Assembly: GCA_014843695.1 (NCBI GenBank)
Contig: CM026390.1
Coordinates: 60,729,851-60,793,850 of the forward strand
DNA: 64,000 bases
Source: Archivesica marissinica
Lineage: Eukaryota; Mollusca; Bivalvia; Venerida; Vesicomyidae
Reading direction: 5' to 3'
Below, one piece after another: positions 1-10,292 of the stretch (position 1 is the first letter of the stretch; each line of letters starts with the position of its first letter). Both the position numbers and the translations under genes were made by a program. The notes beneath the pieces are model-generated. The model saw only the letters and a program-made list of their open reading frames with translations. It made no database searches and had not been told where the DNA came from.

Positions 1-890
1 CAAGCAAGTAAAGCTATGTTTTCGCTCCTTAAAAAAAGTCAAAGTGCTTAATCTTCCCTACAGATAGAATTATTCGAGAAAAGTGTAAAGCCTATGTTAC
101 TATATGGCAGCGAAATATGGGGATATGGCAATCTAGATGTTATAGAAAGAGTCCAACTCAGATTTTACAAATATATGTTTATTCTTAAAAAGGCAACACC
201 ATCATATATGATATATGGAGAAGTTGGAATCAAGCCTATTCGAATAGATATTCAATCACGAATTGTATCATTTTGGTCAAGACTGATAGACAACACGAAT
301 GATGACCACGTCCAAAATCTATAAATTAGTATACAATCTTCATTTGAATAATAAATTGAAATCTCAATGGTTTGACAATATCAAGCAACTATTATGTAAC
401 AATAGATACTCTGGAATTTGGTAAAGCCAGTCCTTTATTAATAGCAAACGGCTTAAGAAAGCTATACATTAAAAACTTATGGGTGGCACGCGGAAATAGA
501 CCGAACATCAAACTCTAATATTTACAAAGCAATTAAAAACAATTGGAAACAGAGCCAAGTTATCAGCAAACTACCTACACATTTTTGTAAAAGATTAATG
601 GCATATTATACAAAAAATCATAACCTAACAGTAGAAACTGGGAGATGGCATAACATGCCCATACACGATAGAACATGCCCATCTTGTAATGATATAGGGG
701 ACGAGTTCCATTATTTATTCATATGTACACTCTTCAGAAATGAACGAAGAAAATACATTGATGCATATTATTATATGGAACAGAACAGAACAGATAATTT
801 ATTTCGATTTGTACAAAGTATATCATCATATACAAATTATTACATACAATATATATATATTATCACGTCATAAACAGTGAAGTGCTTAAA
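1..890 (+). pseudogene. LINE ORF2 C-terminal part, decayed, open at left edge
   Basis: Remnant of the reverse-transcriptase ORF of a jockey/CR1-type non-LTR retrotransposon. The segment from about 52 to 324 reads through the post-RT motif LLYGSEIWG. The segment at 598-873 reads the C-terminal domain, with ETGRWHN followed by a CPSCN...DEFHYLFIC (CxxC...H...C) arrangement and RNERRKYI. Between them the reading continues in shifted frames, for example SQWFDNIKQLL near 365-390, and there is an in-frame stop at 49-51, so the copy has several frameshifts and stops. The homologous reading QASKAMFSLLKKS starts at position 1, so the element continues beyond the window. Family assignment rests on remembered motif patterns; the LINE clade is uncertain. 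Confidence 0.8.
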
Positions 891-1059
891 CAAATTTACT
901 CATACATAGAGGATGAACAAAACTGGTCTCTTAGAATGAAGACTGCATAATGGCATATTCATATTTCTAAGTGGTATAGATGTTAAATTAAGCATGTGTA
1001 ATAGCATTCAAGTAAAAATTTCTTTCTTCAATGGCTCGTTTGTAAAAAAATTGCGAGTT

Positions 1060-1472
1060 TCATAGTGTATGCTTATTTTCGGACTTGAGTAATTGTATAA
1101 ATTTAAACATGCTAGGATTGTTACGGAAATATTGTTTTACATAGACAATTCTTAAATTTGGATAATATGGGCAAACAATGATAAAATGATATTCATCTTC
1201 AATTTGTCCACTGTTACAACATTGACAATATCGCTCGTTTCGAGGTATTCGGTTTCTGGAATATCTACCAGTGTGAATTCGAAGTGTGTGAGCAGATATC
1301 CTCAATCTTGTAACAAATAAACGTAAATTACTTGGGACTAAATCCAAATAGTGTTCATATTCAAAAATTGATTTTGTACTATGGTATAAATCAAGCGCAC
1401 CGCTGTCTTCTTTATCAGCAGCCCATCTCTGTATAAAACAATCGATTAAACGTTGCTTAAATACACATATAA
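1060..1472 (-). pseudogene. LINE ORF2 C-terminal end, distal half of an interrupted copy
   Basis: On the minus strand this reads FKQRLIDCFIQRW (near 1455), then LRISAHTLRIHTGRY, then the zinc-knuckle-like CQCCN...DEYHFIIVC, ending at a stop at 1060. It is the C-terminal domain of a LINE reverse-transcriptase protein. The frame is open through this part. The copy is cut at 1472 by the TIR element at 1473-2328 and resumes at 2329. It lies tail to tail with the plus-strand LINE piece at 1-890, which has a related but different sequence. Confidence 0.85.
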
Positions 1473-2328
1473 ATACGGTGTTCCGTTAGGGTCATCGCGG
1501 TATATAACAAATGTAACGCGATGGTACGATGGCACGATGTCGATGGTACGATGGCACGATGGCGATGGTACGATGTCGATGGTACGATGGCACGATGTCG
1601 ATGGTACGATGGCACGATGTCCATGGTACGATGGCACGATGGTACGATGTCGATGGTACGATGGCACGATGATAATAACACATCGTACCATCGTACCATC
1701 GACATCGTGCCATCGTACCATCGACATCGTACCATCGACATCGTGCCATCGTACCATCGGCATCGTACCATCGTACCATCGACATCGTGCCATCGTACCA
1801 TCGACATCGTACCATCGTACCATCGACATCGTACCATCGTACCATCGACATCGTGCCATCGACATCGTACCATCGACATCGTGCCATCGACATCGTGCCA
1901 TCGTACCATCGTACCATCGACATCGTGCCATCGTACCATCGACATCGTGCCATCGTACCATCGACATCGTACCATCGTACCATCGGCATCGTACCATCGT
2001 ACCATCGACATCGTACCATCGTACCATCGACATCGTGCCATCGTACCATCGACATCGTACCATCGTACCATCGACATCGTACCATCGACATCGTACCATC
2101 GTACCATCGACATCGTACCATCGTACCATCGACATCGTGCCATCGTACCATCGACATCGTACCATCGTACCATCGACATCGTACCATCGACATCGTGCCA
2201 TCGTACCATCGACATCGTACCATCGACATCGTGCCATCGTACCATCGCCATCGTACCATCGTGCCATCGTACCATCGCCTTCCTGATTTCCCTCTATATA
2301 CCGCGATGGCCCTAACGGAACACCGTAT
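1473..2328. mobile_element. TIR-bounded non-autonomous element filled with inverted minisatellite
   Basis: The left end at 1473-1506 and the right end at 2295-2328 are inverted copies about 34 bp long, starting ATACGGTGTTCCGTTAGGG and differing at about one base. The element is flanked by a 4-bp direct repeat ATAA (1469-1472 and 2329-2332). Removing the element and one ATAA restores a continuous LINE reading frame on the minus strand (NSFICVFKQRL), which confirms both boundaries. There is no transposase. The interior is a tandem array whose orientation flips at about 1677, so the whole element can fold back. The superfamily cannot be named from these ends. Confidence 0.85.
1520..2280. repeat. 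Inverted minisatellite built from 7-8 bp words
   Basis: The right arm (1681-2279, ~600 bp) is made of CATCGTAC and CATCGACATCGTGC words, a compound unit of about 22 bp with many rearranged copies. The left arm (1520-1676, ~157 bp) is the same sequence in reverse complement. The junction is a short spacer, GATAATAACA, near 1670-1680. The array has almost no stops in any frame, so long open frames on both strands are an artefact of composition. Confidence 0.95.
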
Positions 2329-2475
2329 ATAAAGCTATTTAAATTGACTGAGTCAGGAAAATATCAAACATTCAAAAATCCATAATTAATTAACATATCT
2401 TTTAATTGGGAAACCCAATTTGTTATACCCTTATTGTCATCAATTAAAACTTCATTACGAGACCAAACCTAATGA
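2329..2475 (-). pseudogene. LINE ORF2 segment, proximal half of the interrupted copy
   Basis: The minus strand reads NWVSQLKDMLINYGF, then NV, a stop (TGA where Trp is expected), then YFPDSVNLNSF, and runs directly into the frame at 1472 once the inserted element is removed. This is the segment just upstream of the FKQRL part in LINE C-terminal regions. The reading fades out near 2475. The TGA shows the copy was already decaying, or decayed later. Confidence 0.75.
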
Positions 2476-2640
2476 AACTAAATACTCTATTTAATTGCGA
2501 CGATACTAACACGTTTAAAAATCTTAATTTATTCTGTGATCAAATAATGAAATACTTTAAACCTGATAAACCTATAATGGTTTGGCCACTTCATGACACC
2601 ATAGTTATAAAAGTAAAGTGTTTCTTTATTATTTAAAGGG
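2437..2640 (+). pseudogene. Possible LINE C-terminal tail, opposite strand
   Basis: An open reading from an ATG at about 2472 gives MKLNTLFNCDDTNTFKNLN and so on to a stop near 2637. The pattern of a short Leu/Asn-rich stretch, then a basic end, resembles the last residues of LINE proteins, but no diagnostic motif is present. It could be chance. Confidence 0.3.
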
Positions 2641-2866
2641 CCAGCCATTTCTGACTTATGAGACACCTCTTTTTTTATGAACATCAGTACTTCCCGAATC
2701 CTATGCTTATATGCCAGACGACAGGCTGGTAGGCAATCGGTAACCATTATTTAACTAGCTGGCGACTCACCAACCGGCCATATCAGAACAAACCCCTGAC
2801 GAGATTCGAACCTTCGACCTCCCGCTCCGTAGGCGGACGCCTTCACTAATGGGCCACGGAGACGGT
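2640..2866 (-). mobile_element. tRNA-headed SINE, Arg(ACG)-like head
   Basis: On the minus strand, 2864 to about 2791 has an A-box-like region, an anticodon stem around the loop CTACGGA (anticodon ACG, Arg) and a B box GGTTCGAATC. An unrelated body follows to about 2640. The cloverleaf is imperfect, so this is a SINE head and not a working tRNA gene. No second copy is present in the window. Confidence 0.65.
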
Positions 2867-3879
2867 ATATGTGTGTACATATTTTGTAATTATGAACTGT
2901 AAATTACTGCTTAATTCAAATCAACACCTGTGTATTCAATCCTCTATTTCAAGCTTTGGTTGTTCCTGGGATGGTATCACAGGTGTAGAGGGAGACTCGT
3001 AGGTAGGGATAAACCCACTCACTGAACCGGCTACACTCTGTGATATACTGTTAGGAAGTATGCACAGGTTTGGTATGTTAGGATTAAACAGGCGTATATG
3101 ACAATAATAACACTAATAATAGTAATCATAATAATGATAGTAAATGTGTCACAACAGAGTCTTGAGATCCTTACTTGAAATATCTAAACAAGTAATGGAG
3201 CCACGTAGACACACTGTTATTCACAACAATATAATGTTACACAACACCCAAGTTATCCTAAAATTTCGTTTCGTTAGGGTGACCACTACGGATGTTATTC
3301 GAACAGATGTTAGCATGTTACATGCAAATCAGTGTTTGGTTTATATGACTATAAGCACACTATAATGTAACTGTTTTACTATGTTTAAATGTGCACCTTA
3401 CCACATATGAGTGAAAGGTGGTGTGATGCATATAATATGCCATCAGCACGGTGTACATGGTGTATGTATCCCACCATTATTTACTTACACTTTGTATAAA
3501 AATGTACAATGTACTGTAACTTGAATGTACATATAATATATTTTATTTAATTATTATTCACATAATAAATTATTATACTCTATATTAGTAGCATGCATAG
3601 TATAACAATATTGCACAACGACATTTTAAACTTAAATAAACAGTTCCACATGATTGGACAGGTACCTATGTACTCATATACATATCAATTCCCTTCTAAA
3701 TTGTAGCAACTTCGAACTCATTTAACAAGTTGTATCCCTCTGGCATGGCGGATCGCATTCGCGCTCGGTACTTGCTGTGTGGGTGTCAGGAAACTCTGTC
3801 CCAGGGATGTGATATACGTTCAAACTCTACTTAGATAACGTAGACCCACATACAAGAAATACCAGATAGTCGCTCCTCC
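2867..3879. other. Unassigned AT-rich DNA
   Basis: I see no coding region or repeat I can name. There is an AAT-rich microsatellite-like patch at about 3100-3140 and AT-rich low-complexity sequence at 3530-3600. Confidence 0.5.
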
Positions 3880-4034
3880 TCTTTGTGTTCTCCGATATGT
3901 GCTAATATTATAATCATGCTGCTATGTGTGTTAATTGATTTAGAATGTTACGTATGTACATATGATAATGCTAATTGTGTTTGCTGTATGTAAGCATTAT
4001 GCATGTATGAAATAAAAAAGTTTGAAAGTTTGAA
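3880..4034 (+). mobile_element. Probable LINE 3' tail
   Basis: AT-rich sequence ending in AATAAAA followed by a short repeated tail, GTTTGAAAGTTTGAAGG. Short reiterated tails after a polyadenylation-like signal are typical of some LINE 3' ends. There is no coding support. Confidence 0.4.
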
Positions 4035-4191
4035 GGAATATATATGTTTAAACCAAAATCTAAAGAGGAACATGTAATAGCGTGGTGTCATGCTATGATT
4101 TAGAGATATGCTTGGTAATTATTCTAAGTAACGTCCACCCAATATCAAACAATCAGGTAATGTCCATGGGAAATGTGTGTTTCCCATCGTT

Positions 4192-4484
4192 GTGTGTTTT
4201 ACATTTATTTATCGTCGCTACCGGTTGCCCATATGAGCGACGCATCCTGAAGAGATTAGTCATTTTAGATTTTTGGAGGATAGTGCAATGATACAGACAG
4301 AGACCCATTCCAGAGTCTCCTCTGGTTCTTTTACGTGCACGGTGTAAAGCACCGACACGAGACCTCGGTTTAACGTCCCATCTGAAAGACTGTTAATTTT
4401 ATTAGGGTCGGACGGGGTATCGAACCTGCGATCCCTGGATTACCAGTCCAGCGTGTTACCACTGGACTACAGATCCGTCTGTAT
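4192..4484 (-). mobile_element. Thr-type SINE, full length, 12-bp TSD
   Basis: The head at 4484-4413 (minus strand) is tRNA-like, with A-box region CAGTGGTAACACGC, anticodon loop CTGGTAA (anticodon GGT, Thr) and B box GGTTCGATACC. The body contains ACAGTCTTTCAGATGGGACG and the tail CGACGATAAATAAACG. Direct repeats TTTCCCATCGTT flank it at 4180-4191 and 4485-4496. Many copies of this family occur in the window. Confidence 0.95.
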
Positions 4485-4499
4485 TTTCCCATCGTTAAG

Positions 4500-4980
4500 A
4501 GCGTTACGGTTGTATATACATAAATAGGCAGAAGTGCATCTGCGGTCGTATGTAGTCCCAATAACTAAATTATTACAAATATTATAATAGTTTATTTTTC
4601 ACTTTGGTAAACATCCATTTTCATGACAGGCAGTGTATAGATTTTGTGTTTTTTGAGAACGTATGTGACTTGAGAAGACTTCAGACTTGTTGATGTGTAG
4701 CAAATATGTGGTATAAAAATGCAGGCCATTGCAAACTGAAGGTTGGTATACTGTATTGTTTGGCGGATGAATACAGTGTGTAAACATGGTGACGTTATTC
4801 ACATGTGATCACTGGCTATGTGAAACGTTATATTTGGAATATTCTTGCTGTGTTCCAGGTTGATTTGAATACCTCTTCACCGTGGATGTGGTATCAGAAG
4901 AAATTGGAAATATAAAATAACAGACTATATGTTCTTACTTTTTATTATATGTATTTAATAGGCAATTTATTTGTTGCTTT
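4500..4980. repeat. Diverged ~480-bp duplicated segment, copy 1
   Basis: This segment aligns, with many substitutions and small indels, to 7700-8170. Shared stretches include GTGACTTGAGAAGACTTCAG, AGGCCATTGCAAACTGAA, GTGACGTTATTCA and TATTTAATAGGCAATTTATT. No coding potential is evident. It may be an unnamed repeat family or a local segmental duplication. Confidence 0.85.
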
Positions 4981-5360
4981 ACAACCTTAAATACCTAACG
5001 TTTTATGTTGGTTATTCTGCGATGCAAACCTCAGAAGGGACACTTCTGTTTTATATCATTTTAAAGAAAGACGACATTTAAAAAGGCCTTATTACTTTAG
5101 TATTGTATCTCTTTCAATAATTGTTTCGTACGTATGGATTTTCCAGGTTTATCTAGATTGCGTCATAATTTGCTACAGACGCAAATAAGTTTCAAATTTA
5201 ATAGCCTTATGTTTTACAAAATGACATATTCTTTTGAATCATTGGGTTCAGTTTGAAATACTCGAAAATATCCACATAAACAATTCGCAAATGCGAGGAT
5301 AGATACGAGGAGAGATACGAAGAGAGATCAAATATACAGCATCGTGTTATCATATCATAT

Positions 5361-6310
5361 CAATTGTAACTGAATGCTGTATACTCGTCAATTGTAACTG
5401 AATGTTGTATGCTCGTCAATTGGAACTGAATGTTGTATGCTCGTCAATTGTAGCTGAATGCTGTATGCTCGTCAATTGTAACTGAATGCTGTATGCTCGC
5501 CAATTGTAACTGAATCCTGTATGCTCGCCAATTGTAACTGAATGCTGTATGCTCGCCAATTGTAACTGAATGATGTATGCTCGCCAATTATAACTGAATG
5601 CTGTATGCTCGTCAATTGTAACTGAATGCTGTATGCTCGCCAATTGTAACTGAATGCTGTATGCTCGCCAATTGTAACTGAACGTTGTATGCTCGCCAAT
5701 TGTAGCTGAACGTTGTATGCTCGCCAATTGTAACTGAACGTTGTATGCTCGTCAATTGTAACTGAGCATTGTATGCTCGTCAATTGTAACTGAGCGTTGT
5801 ATGCTCGTCAATTGTAAATGAACGTTGTATACTCGTCAATTGTAACTGAGCGTTGTATGCTCGTCAATTGTAACTGAACGTTGTTGTTCGTCAATTGTAA
5901 CTGAACGTTGTATGCTCGCCAATTGTAGCTGAACGTTGTATGCTCGCCAATTGTAACTGAGCGTTGTATGCTCGTCAATTGTAACTGAGCATTGTATGCT
6001 CGTCAATTGTAGCTGAGCGTTGTATGCTCGTCAATTGTAACTGAACATTGTATGCTCGTCAATTGTAACTGAGCGTTGTATGCTCGTCAATTGTAACTGA
6101 ACGTTGTATGCTCATCAATTGTAACTGAACGTTGTATGCTCGTCAATTGTAACTGAACGTTGTATGCTCGTCAATTGTATCTGAGCGTTGTATGCTCGTC
6201 AATTGTAACTGAGCGTTGTATGCTCGTCAATTGTAACTGAACGTTGTATGCTCGTTATTTGTAACTGAACGTTGTATGCTCGTCACTTATAGCTTAACGT
6301 TGTATGCTCG
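5361..6310. repeat. 28-bp minisatellite, about 34 copies
   Basis: Tandem units of 28 bp built around CAATTGTAACTGAA and TTGTATGCTCGT. Units from 5361 to about 5680 mostly carry GAATGCTG, and later ones carry GAACGTTG or GAGCGTTG, so variants are grouped along the array. One unit near 5880 is shortened. Open minus-strand frames here are artefacts. Confidence 0.97.
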
Positions 6311-6360
6311 TATGTGTATGTGTGTGTGTGTATGCGCGTGCGTGCGTGTGTGTGTGTGTG
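6311..6360. repeat. TG/CG-rich microsatellite
   Basis: Alternating purine-pyrimidine run of TG with some CG steps, directly after the 28-bp array. It may adopt Z-DNA. Confidence 0.9.
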
Positions 6361-7383
6361 GAAGAACACCCCGTGAGTCCAATCAAGCAGTAGTTCGCAG
6401 TAGTATCGCAGAACGTAGTACTACATAATATATTTACGTGCAGCACTCTAACTCTTTATTAGTATTATTAATATTTTCGCTGGGTATCACAATATTTGGC
6501 GCGGAGCGATACATTGGCATGTCATTTATGGAACAAGTCACGGGAACGTTAATCCGATAGTAGTCGATTGGTCTGATCTAGGCACGACAATCTACACTTT
6601 ACAGCTATTCAAATTCGCATACATATTAGTGTTATTGCGTTCTGGTGGAAACTTTTTATTAAATCAATGTCGATGTGTATGTATTGCATACTATAAAGTA
6701 CGATGAGCCTGGTAAACAAGGCAGAACTATATATCGACCATGCCCATAGTTCATAAATGACAAATATATAAAGTTTTTATCTGTTGTAGGATGGCCTGAA
6801 ATGAACTTATGTGGCATTAAGGACATTATAATCTAGTGTTATTGGGTAGTTTTGTTATATGGTCATTTATTTGTTACAATGTAAGCTCTCTGTGCTATCT
6901 ATTACACAGTACACGTGGTATACAGAGTATTGGGAAACCGCGCAGTGGATTGAGCAAATTAGCACATTTCTTTGAAATTGAAAATTCAGACTAACTATAT
7001 TAAATCTTGTAAAATGCATTATGTACATGTTTTCAGCACTAACTACGCCACTTACATTCTGTTGTTCTTAATTTATTTTATGGGGAGGGAGGGCCAATCA
7101 CTAAGGTTGTTAGAACTTGTGGCCCAACCCATTTGCTAAATTTCTAGTTGTACAACGAGTGTGATTGTTATATACATGTATATAGTGCAATCAAATATTA
7201 TCAAACCAAATACAGAGTAAGCGTATGATTGGTATGCTGTATATAAACGGTTGACCGTTCAACTCAGTCACCATATGTGGTATAGATATTTTCTAAATGT
7301 GAAGACAGATACAAAGGCATAACATTCTTAAGCATATACTGTGATAGTGAGTTTCTATTCTACGCCATGTTCACTTGTTAAAA
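6361..7383. other. Unassigned AT-rich DNA
   Basis: No recognisable coding region, SINE or array. AT-rich unique-looking sequence. Confidence 0.5.
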
Positions 7384-7394
7384 GTAAATAGTGT

Positions 7395-7683
7395 TTGTTT
7401 TTTACGTTTATTTATCGTCGCTACCGGTTGCCCATATGAGCGACGCCTCCTGAAGAGATTAGTTATTTTAGATTTTGGAGGATAGTGCATGATACAGACA
7501 GAGACCCATTCCAGAATCTCCTCTGGTTCTTTTACGTGCACGATGTAAAGCACCGACACGAGACCTCGGTTTAACGTCCCATCTGAAAGACTGTTAATTT
7601 TATTAGGGTCAGACGGGGGATCGAACATACGATCCCTGGATTACTAGTCCAGCGTGTTACCACTGGACTACAGATCCGTCTGT
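7395..7683 (-). mobile_element. Thr-type SINE, full length, 11-bp TSD
   Basis: Same family as 4192-4484, with head at the right and CGACGATAAATAAACG tail at the left. Direct repeats GTAAATAGTGT flank it at 7384-7394 and 7684-7694. Confidence 0.95.
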
Positions 7684-7699
7684 GTAAATAGTGTCTTGC

Positions 7700-8170
7700 T
7701 ATATGGTTGTATATACGTATATAAGCGGAAGTGCGCCCGAGATCGAATGTAGTCCTAATAACTAATAGAGTTCATATTTCTTTTCGGTAAAAAATGCATT
7801 TCCATGACAGGTTGTGTATAGGTTTTGTGTTTTTTGACAAATTATGTGACTTGAGAAGACTTCAGACTAGTTGATGTGTAGAATATATGTGGTATAGGTA
7901 GCCAGGCCATTGCAAACTGAAAGTTAGGTATACAGTAGTATTTGGCGGAGGAATACAGTGTATAAACACAGTGACGTTATTCAAAGGTGAGCACTGTCGA
8001 TGCTGAGCATTACATGTGTGATATGTTTGCTGTTTTCAGTTTGATTTGAATACATCTTCACAGTGAATGTGGTATCAGAAGAAATGAAAGATTGGAAATA
8101 TAAATGAACAGACTGTATGTTTTTACATTTTACTATGTATTTAATAGGCAATTTATTTGTTGTTTTACAA
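7700..8170. repeat. Diverged ~480-bp duplicated segment, copy 2
   Basis: Partner of 4500-4980, in the same orientation. A Thr-type SINE sits just upstream of each copy, but the two SINEs have different target-site duplications, so they inserted independently and were not duplicated with the segment. Confidence 0.85.
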
Positions 8171-9050
8171 GATCTCTATCATTAGCTTTAATAAGACAGA
8201 CGTATGTGTCAGTTGACAGTTTGACACGCTTGGATACTCGGATTGTGGCCGCCTGTTACGACCACCGACTCTCGTGTGACGTTGTATTATAATGCGGGTG
8301 TTTCACCAGAGAACTGCAGCAATCTGCGATAATCCTTGGCTGTAACATGTACTTCTGATAACACATAGAGAGCTATTACTGTCGCATCTATGACTTGTTT
8401 TGTAATATAAAACTTCATGATACATGCTCCACATGTATTGAAGTGATTGATTGGGCGGCCATAAAAGACACATAACTGGAAATAGAATTAGCTGCCAGTG
8501 ATAATTAGCGTGAACATGTTTAGTTTAAAGTACGTTTTTCTCCGACTTCTTTTATTATTCATTGATTCTAAGAGTGCTACTATTTCAAACTCCAACTGTC
8601 TAACACTAATAGCATGCTAATTACATTCACTACAGAGATCTAGTGCCTCTGTTGGCGAATGAGAGACATCTCTAATTTTCTATTACCTCCCTTGGCAGAT
8701 AAAGTCTGATTTATTCCAAAATGTCAATAGGTCCTTTTAGTTAGAATCCTTTGTTTTTACTGTTGTTCCCTAACCAGATGTTGCTGTATGATAAATGTGA
8801 TTTTATCAAAAACATGTTAATTAAGTGATAACATTATTTTACAAATAAGTACCCATTGCATATACTGTAGGAGATCTGTTGAGATATAGTAATTTAATAA
8901 TAATAATAAGCGATAGTGGGATACAATTACTAGCATGTTGTGCAAAGGATACAACGATAAAAACAGAGGAAAACACTTAATATGACAAATCTACTTTTAG
9001 GGAGTATTCAGGGGCAGTAACTGACCGATGTCTCTCATTGTTAATATTAA
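8171..9050. other. Unassigned AT-rich DNA
   Basis: No gene or repeat recognised. A short AAT run lies near 8890-8910. Confidence 0.5.
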
Positions 9051-9294
9051 GGTCCGTTGCCGAATGGTTAGTGTCGTCGGCTTCAGATCAGTTGCCCCTC
9101 CTCGCTGTATGTTCGAATCCTAATGGGGTGTCCAATTTATCTTATGTGATGAAGCAATACAGCTGGCTTGTGGAAGGTATGTGTTTGCACCCGCATGCCA
9201 GTCCGAGCCTGAAATGCAGCCGGGGTCTTCCTCCACCATTAATAGCTGGAGAGTCGCTGTCAGTGCCACTATATACCCACAAAACAAACAAACA
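9051..9294 (+). mobile_element. SINE with Ser/Leu-like tRNA head
   Basis: The head starts GTCCGTTGCCGAATGGTTAG (A-box region of Ser/Leu-type tRNAs) and has a B box TGTTCGAATCC near 9113. The body includes GGGGTCTTCCTCCACCATTA, related to the body of the element at 17535-17735. It ends in an A/C-rich tail of CAAA repeats. Confidence 0.75.
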
Positions 9295-9351
9295 GTAATC
9301 GTATCAGGACGAACAAGGAAGTGCATGCACTATATGAATGAATATATACTC

Positions 9352-9569
9352 ACACGAAAAAGAAAGTGTGCACTTGGTTAGAGAGAAATGTTATACTTAT
9401 ATATCGAAGCAATAAATAGGCAAATTTAGTATCAAAATGTGCAAAAATGTATTGGCTACACGATGTTGTACCTTTAATTAAAATTTGATAATTATCAGAA
9501 CACTGTTTTACGTGTGAATATAAATATATAATGTCCCCTCTAACCAAGTGCACACTTTCTTTTTCGTGT
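9352..9569. mobile_element. 218-bp MITE with ~32-bp terminal inverted repeats
   Basis: The left end at 9352-9385 and the right end at 9538-9569 are perfect or near-perfect inverted copies, beginning ACACGAAAAAGAAAGTGTGC. The flanking octamers ATATACTC and ATGTATTC agree at 6 of 8 positions and could be a degraded 8-bp target-site duplication as made by hAT elements. There is no coding region. Confidence 0.85.
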
Positions 9570-9704
9570 ATGTATTCGAGTACTGACTAAGTTGTCTAAG
9601 CCAGGTGTATAAGTAGTTAAGTGCATGATATATATTATACATTAATATATGTGAGTTGATCGGTGTCCGTCGTGTGTCTGGATGTCATCTTAACATTTTC
9701 TCTG

Positions 9705-9940
9705 TGGAAGTCGTGATAGCGCAATGGATGCGCGTTCGCTTCAGGTGCGAAAGGTCCGGAGTTCGAGCCCCACTGTAGCCGTTACGATTGTGCCCTTAGG
9801 CAAGGCATTTAAATTCCACGTTGCCTCTTCTCTCTCCCTCGTGGCGATGTACTCCATCAGGAATGAGGTCTCGAGAGTGATTTATATAAGTTGAAATAAC
9901 TTGTTTCGCAATCGAGCTAAAATAAATTTGTATAAACTAT
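9705..9940 (+). mobile_element. Leu-type SINE, full length, 11-bp TSD
   Basis: The head begins TGGAAGTCGTGATAGCGCAA, has an anticodon stem around the loop TTCAGGT (reads CAG, Leu-like) and a B box AGTTCGAGCCC. The tail includes GAACTTG-like sequence, TTTCGCAATCGAGC and ATAAATTTGTATAAAC. Direct repeats CATTTTCTCTG flank it at 9694-9704 and 9941-9951. It is the founder description for the other Leu-type copies listed below. Confidence 0.95.
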
Positions 9941-9955
9941 CATTTTCTCTGAAAC

Positions 9956-10200
9956 CACATGGTCTCTTCTCTCTCCATCGAGGCGATGGATTCCATCAGG
10001 AATTTAATTTAACCATATTGTATTGCCTATATACATGAATATAGTTACACATTAATAATACAACATAACAAAGGCAAATGGATTGGGCAACAAGTTCTAA
10101 CAACATTAATATAAGCCCTTCCCAGGAATGAGGTATCGAGAGTGATTAATATAAGTTGTAAGAACTTGTTTCGCAATCGAGCTAAGCTAAATTTGTATAA
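9956..10200 (+). mobile_element. 5'-truncated Leu-type SINE, split by a LINE tail
   Basis: SINE body at 9956-10003 (CTCTTCTCTCTCC...GATGGATTCC) and SINE tail at 10123-10200. They are separated by a 119-bp insertion at 10004-10122 with direct repeats CAGGAAT at 9997-10003 and 10123-10129. Confidence 0.8.
10004..10122 (-). mobile_element. Short LINE 3' end inserted in a SINE
   Basis: On the minus strand this reads GTTGTTAGAACTTGTTGCCC followed by AATCCATTTGCC and an AT-rich end. It is flanked by the 7-bp repeat CAGGAAT. The same type of tail occurs at 43200-43375. It is a severely 5'-truncated LINE insertion. Confidence 0.7.
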
Positions 10201-10292
10201 ACTAATGATATAGAGAGAGACTGTTTTACCAATTATATTAACAGCGACAATTACTTTGAACTTGACTGCCCCACAATGCATCCACCAGCGAG

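Noticed and set aside
1446..2332. Long open frames on both strands (about 180-277 codons)
   Set aside because: Produced by CATCG-type words without stops; open in several frames on both strands at once.
4413..4484. tRNA-Thr, tRNA-Leu, tRNA-Arg or tRNA-Ser genes at SINE heads across the window
   Set aside because: Each is fused to a SINE body and tail, many have TSDs, and cloverleaf stems are imperfect; they are SINE promoters, not tRNA genes.
9038..9381. Open frames of 66-86 codons around 9.0-9.4 kb
   Set aside because: They read through the SINE at 9051-9294 and the MITE end.
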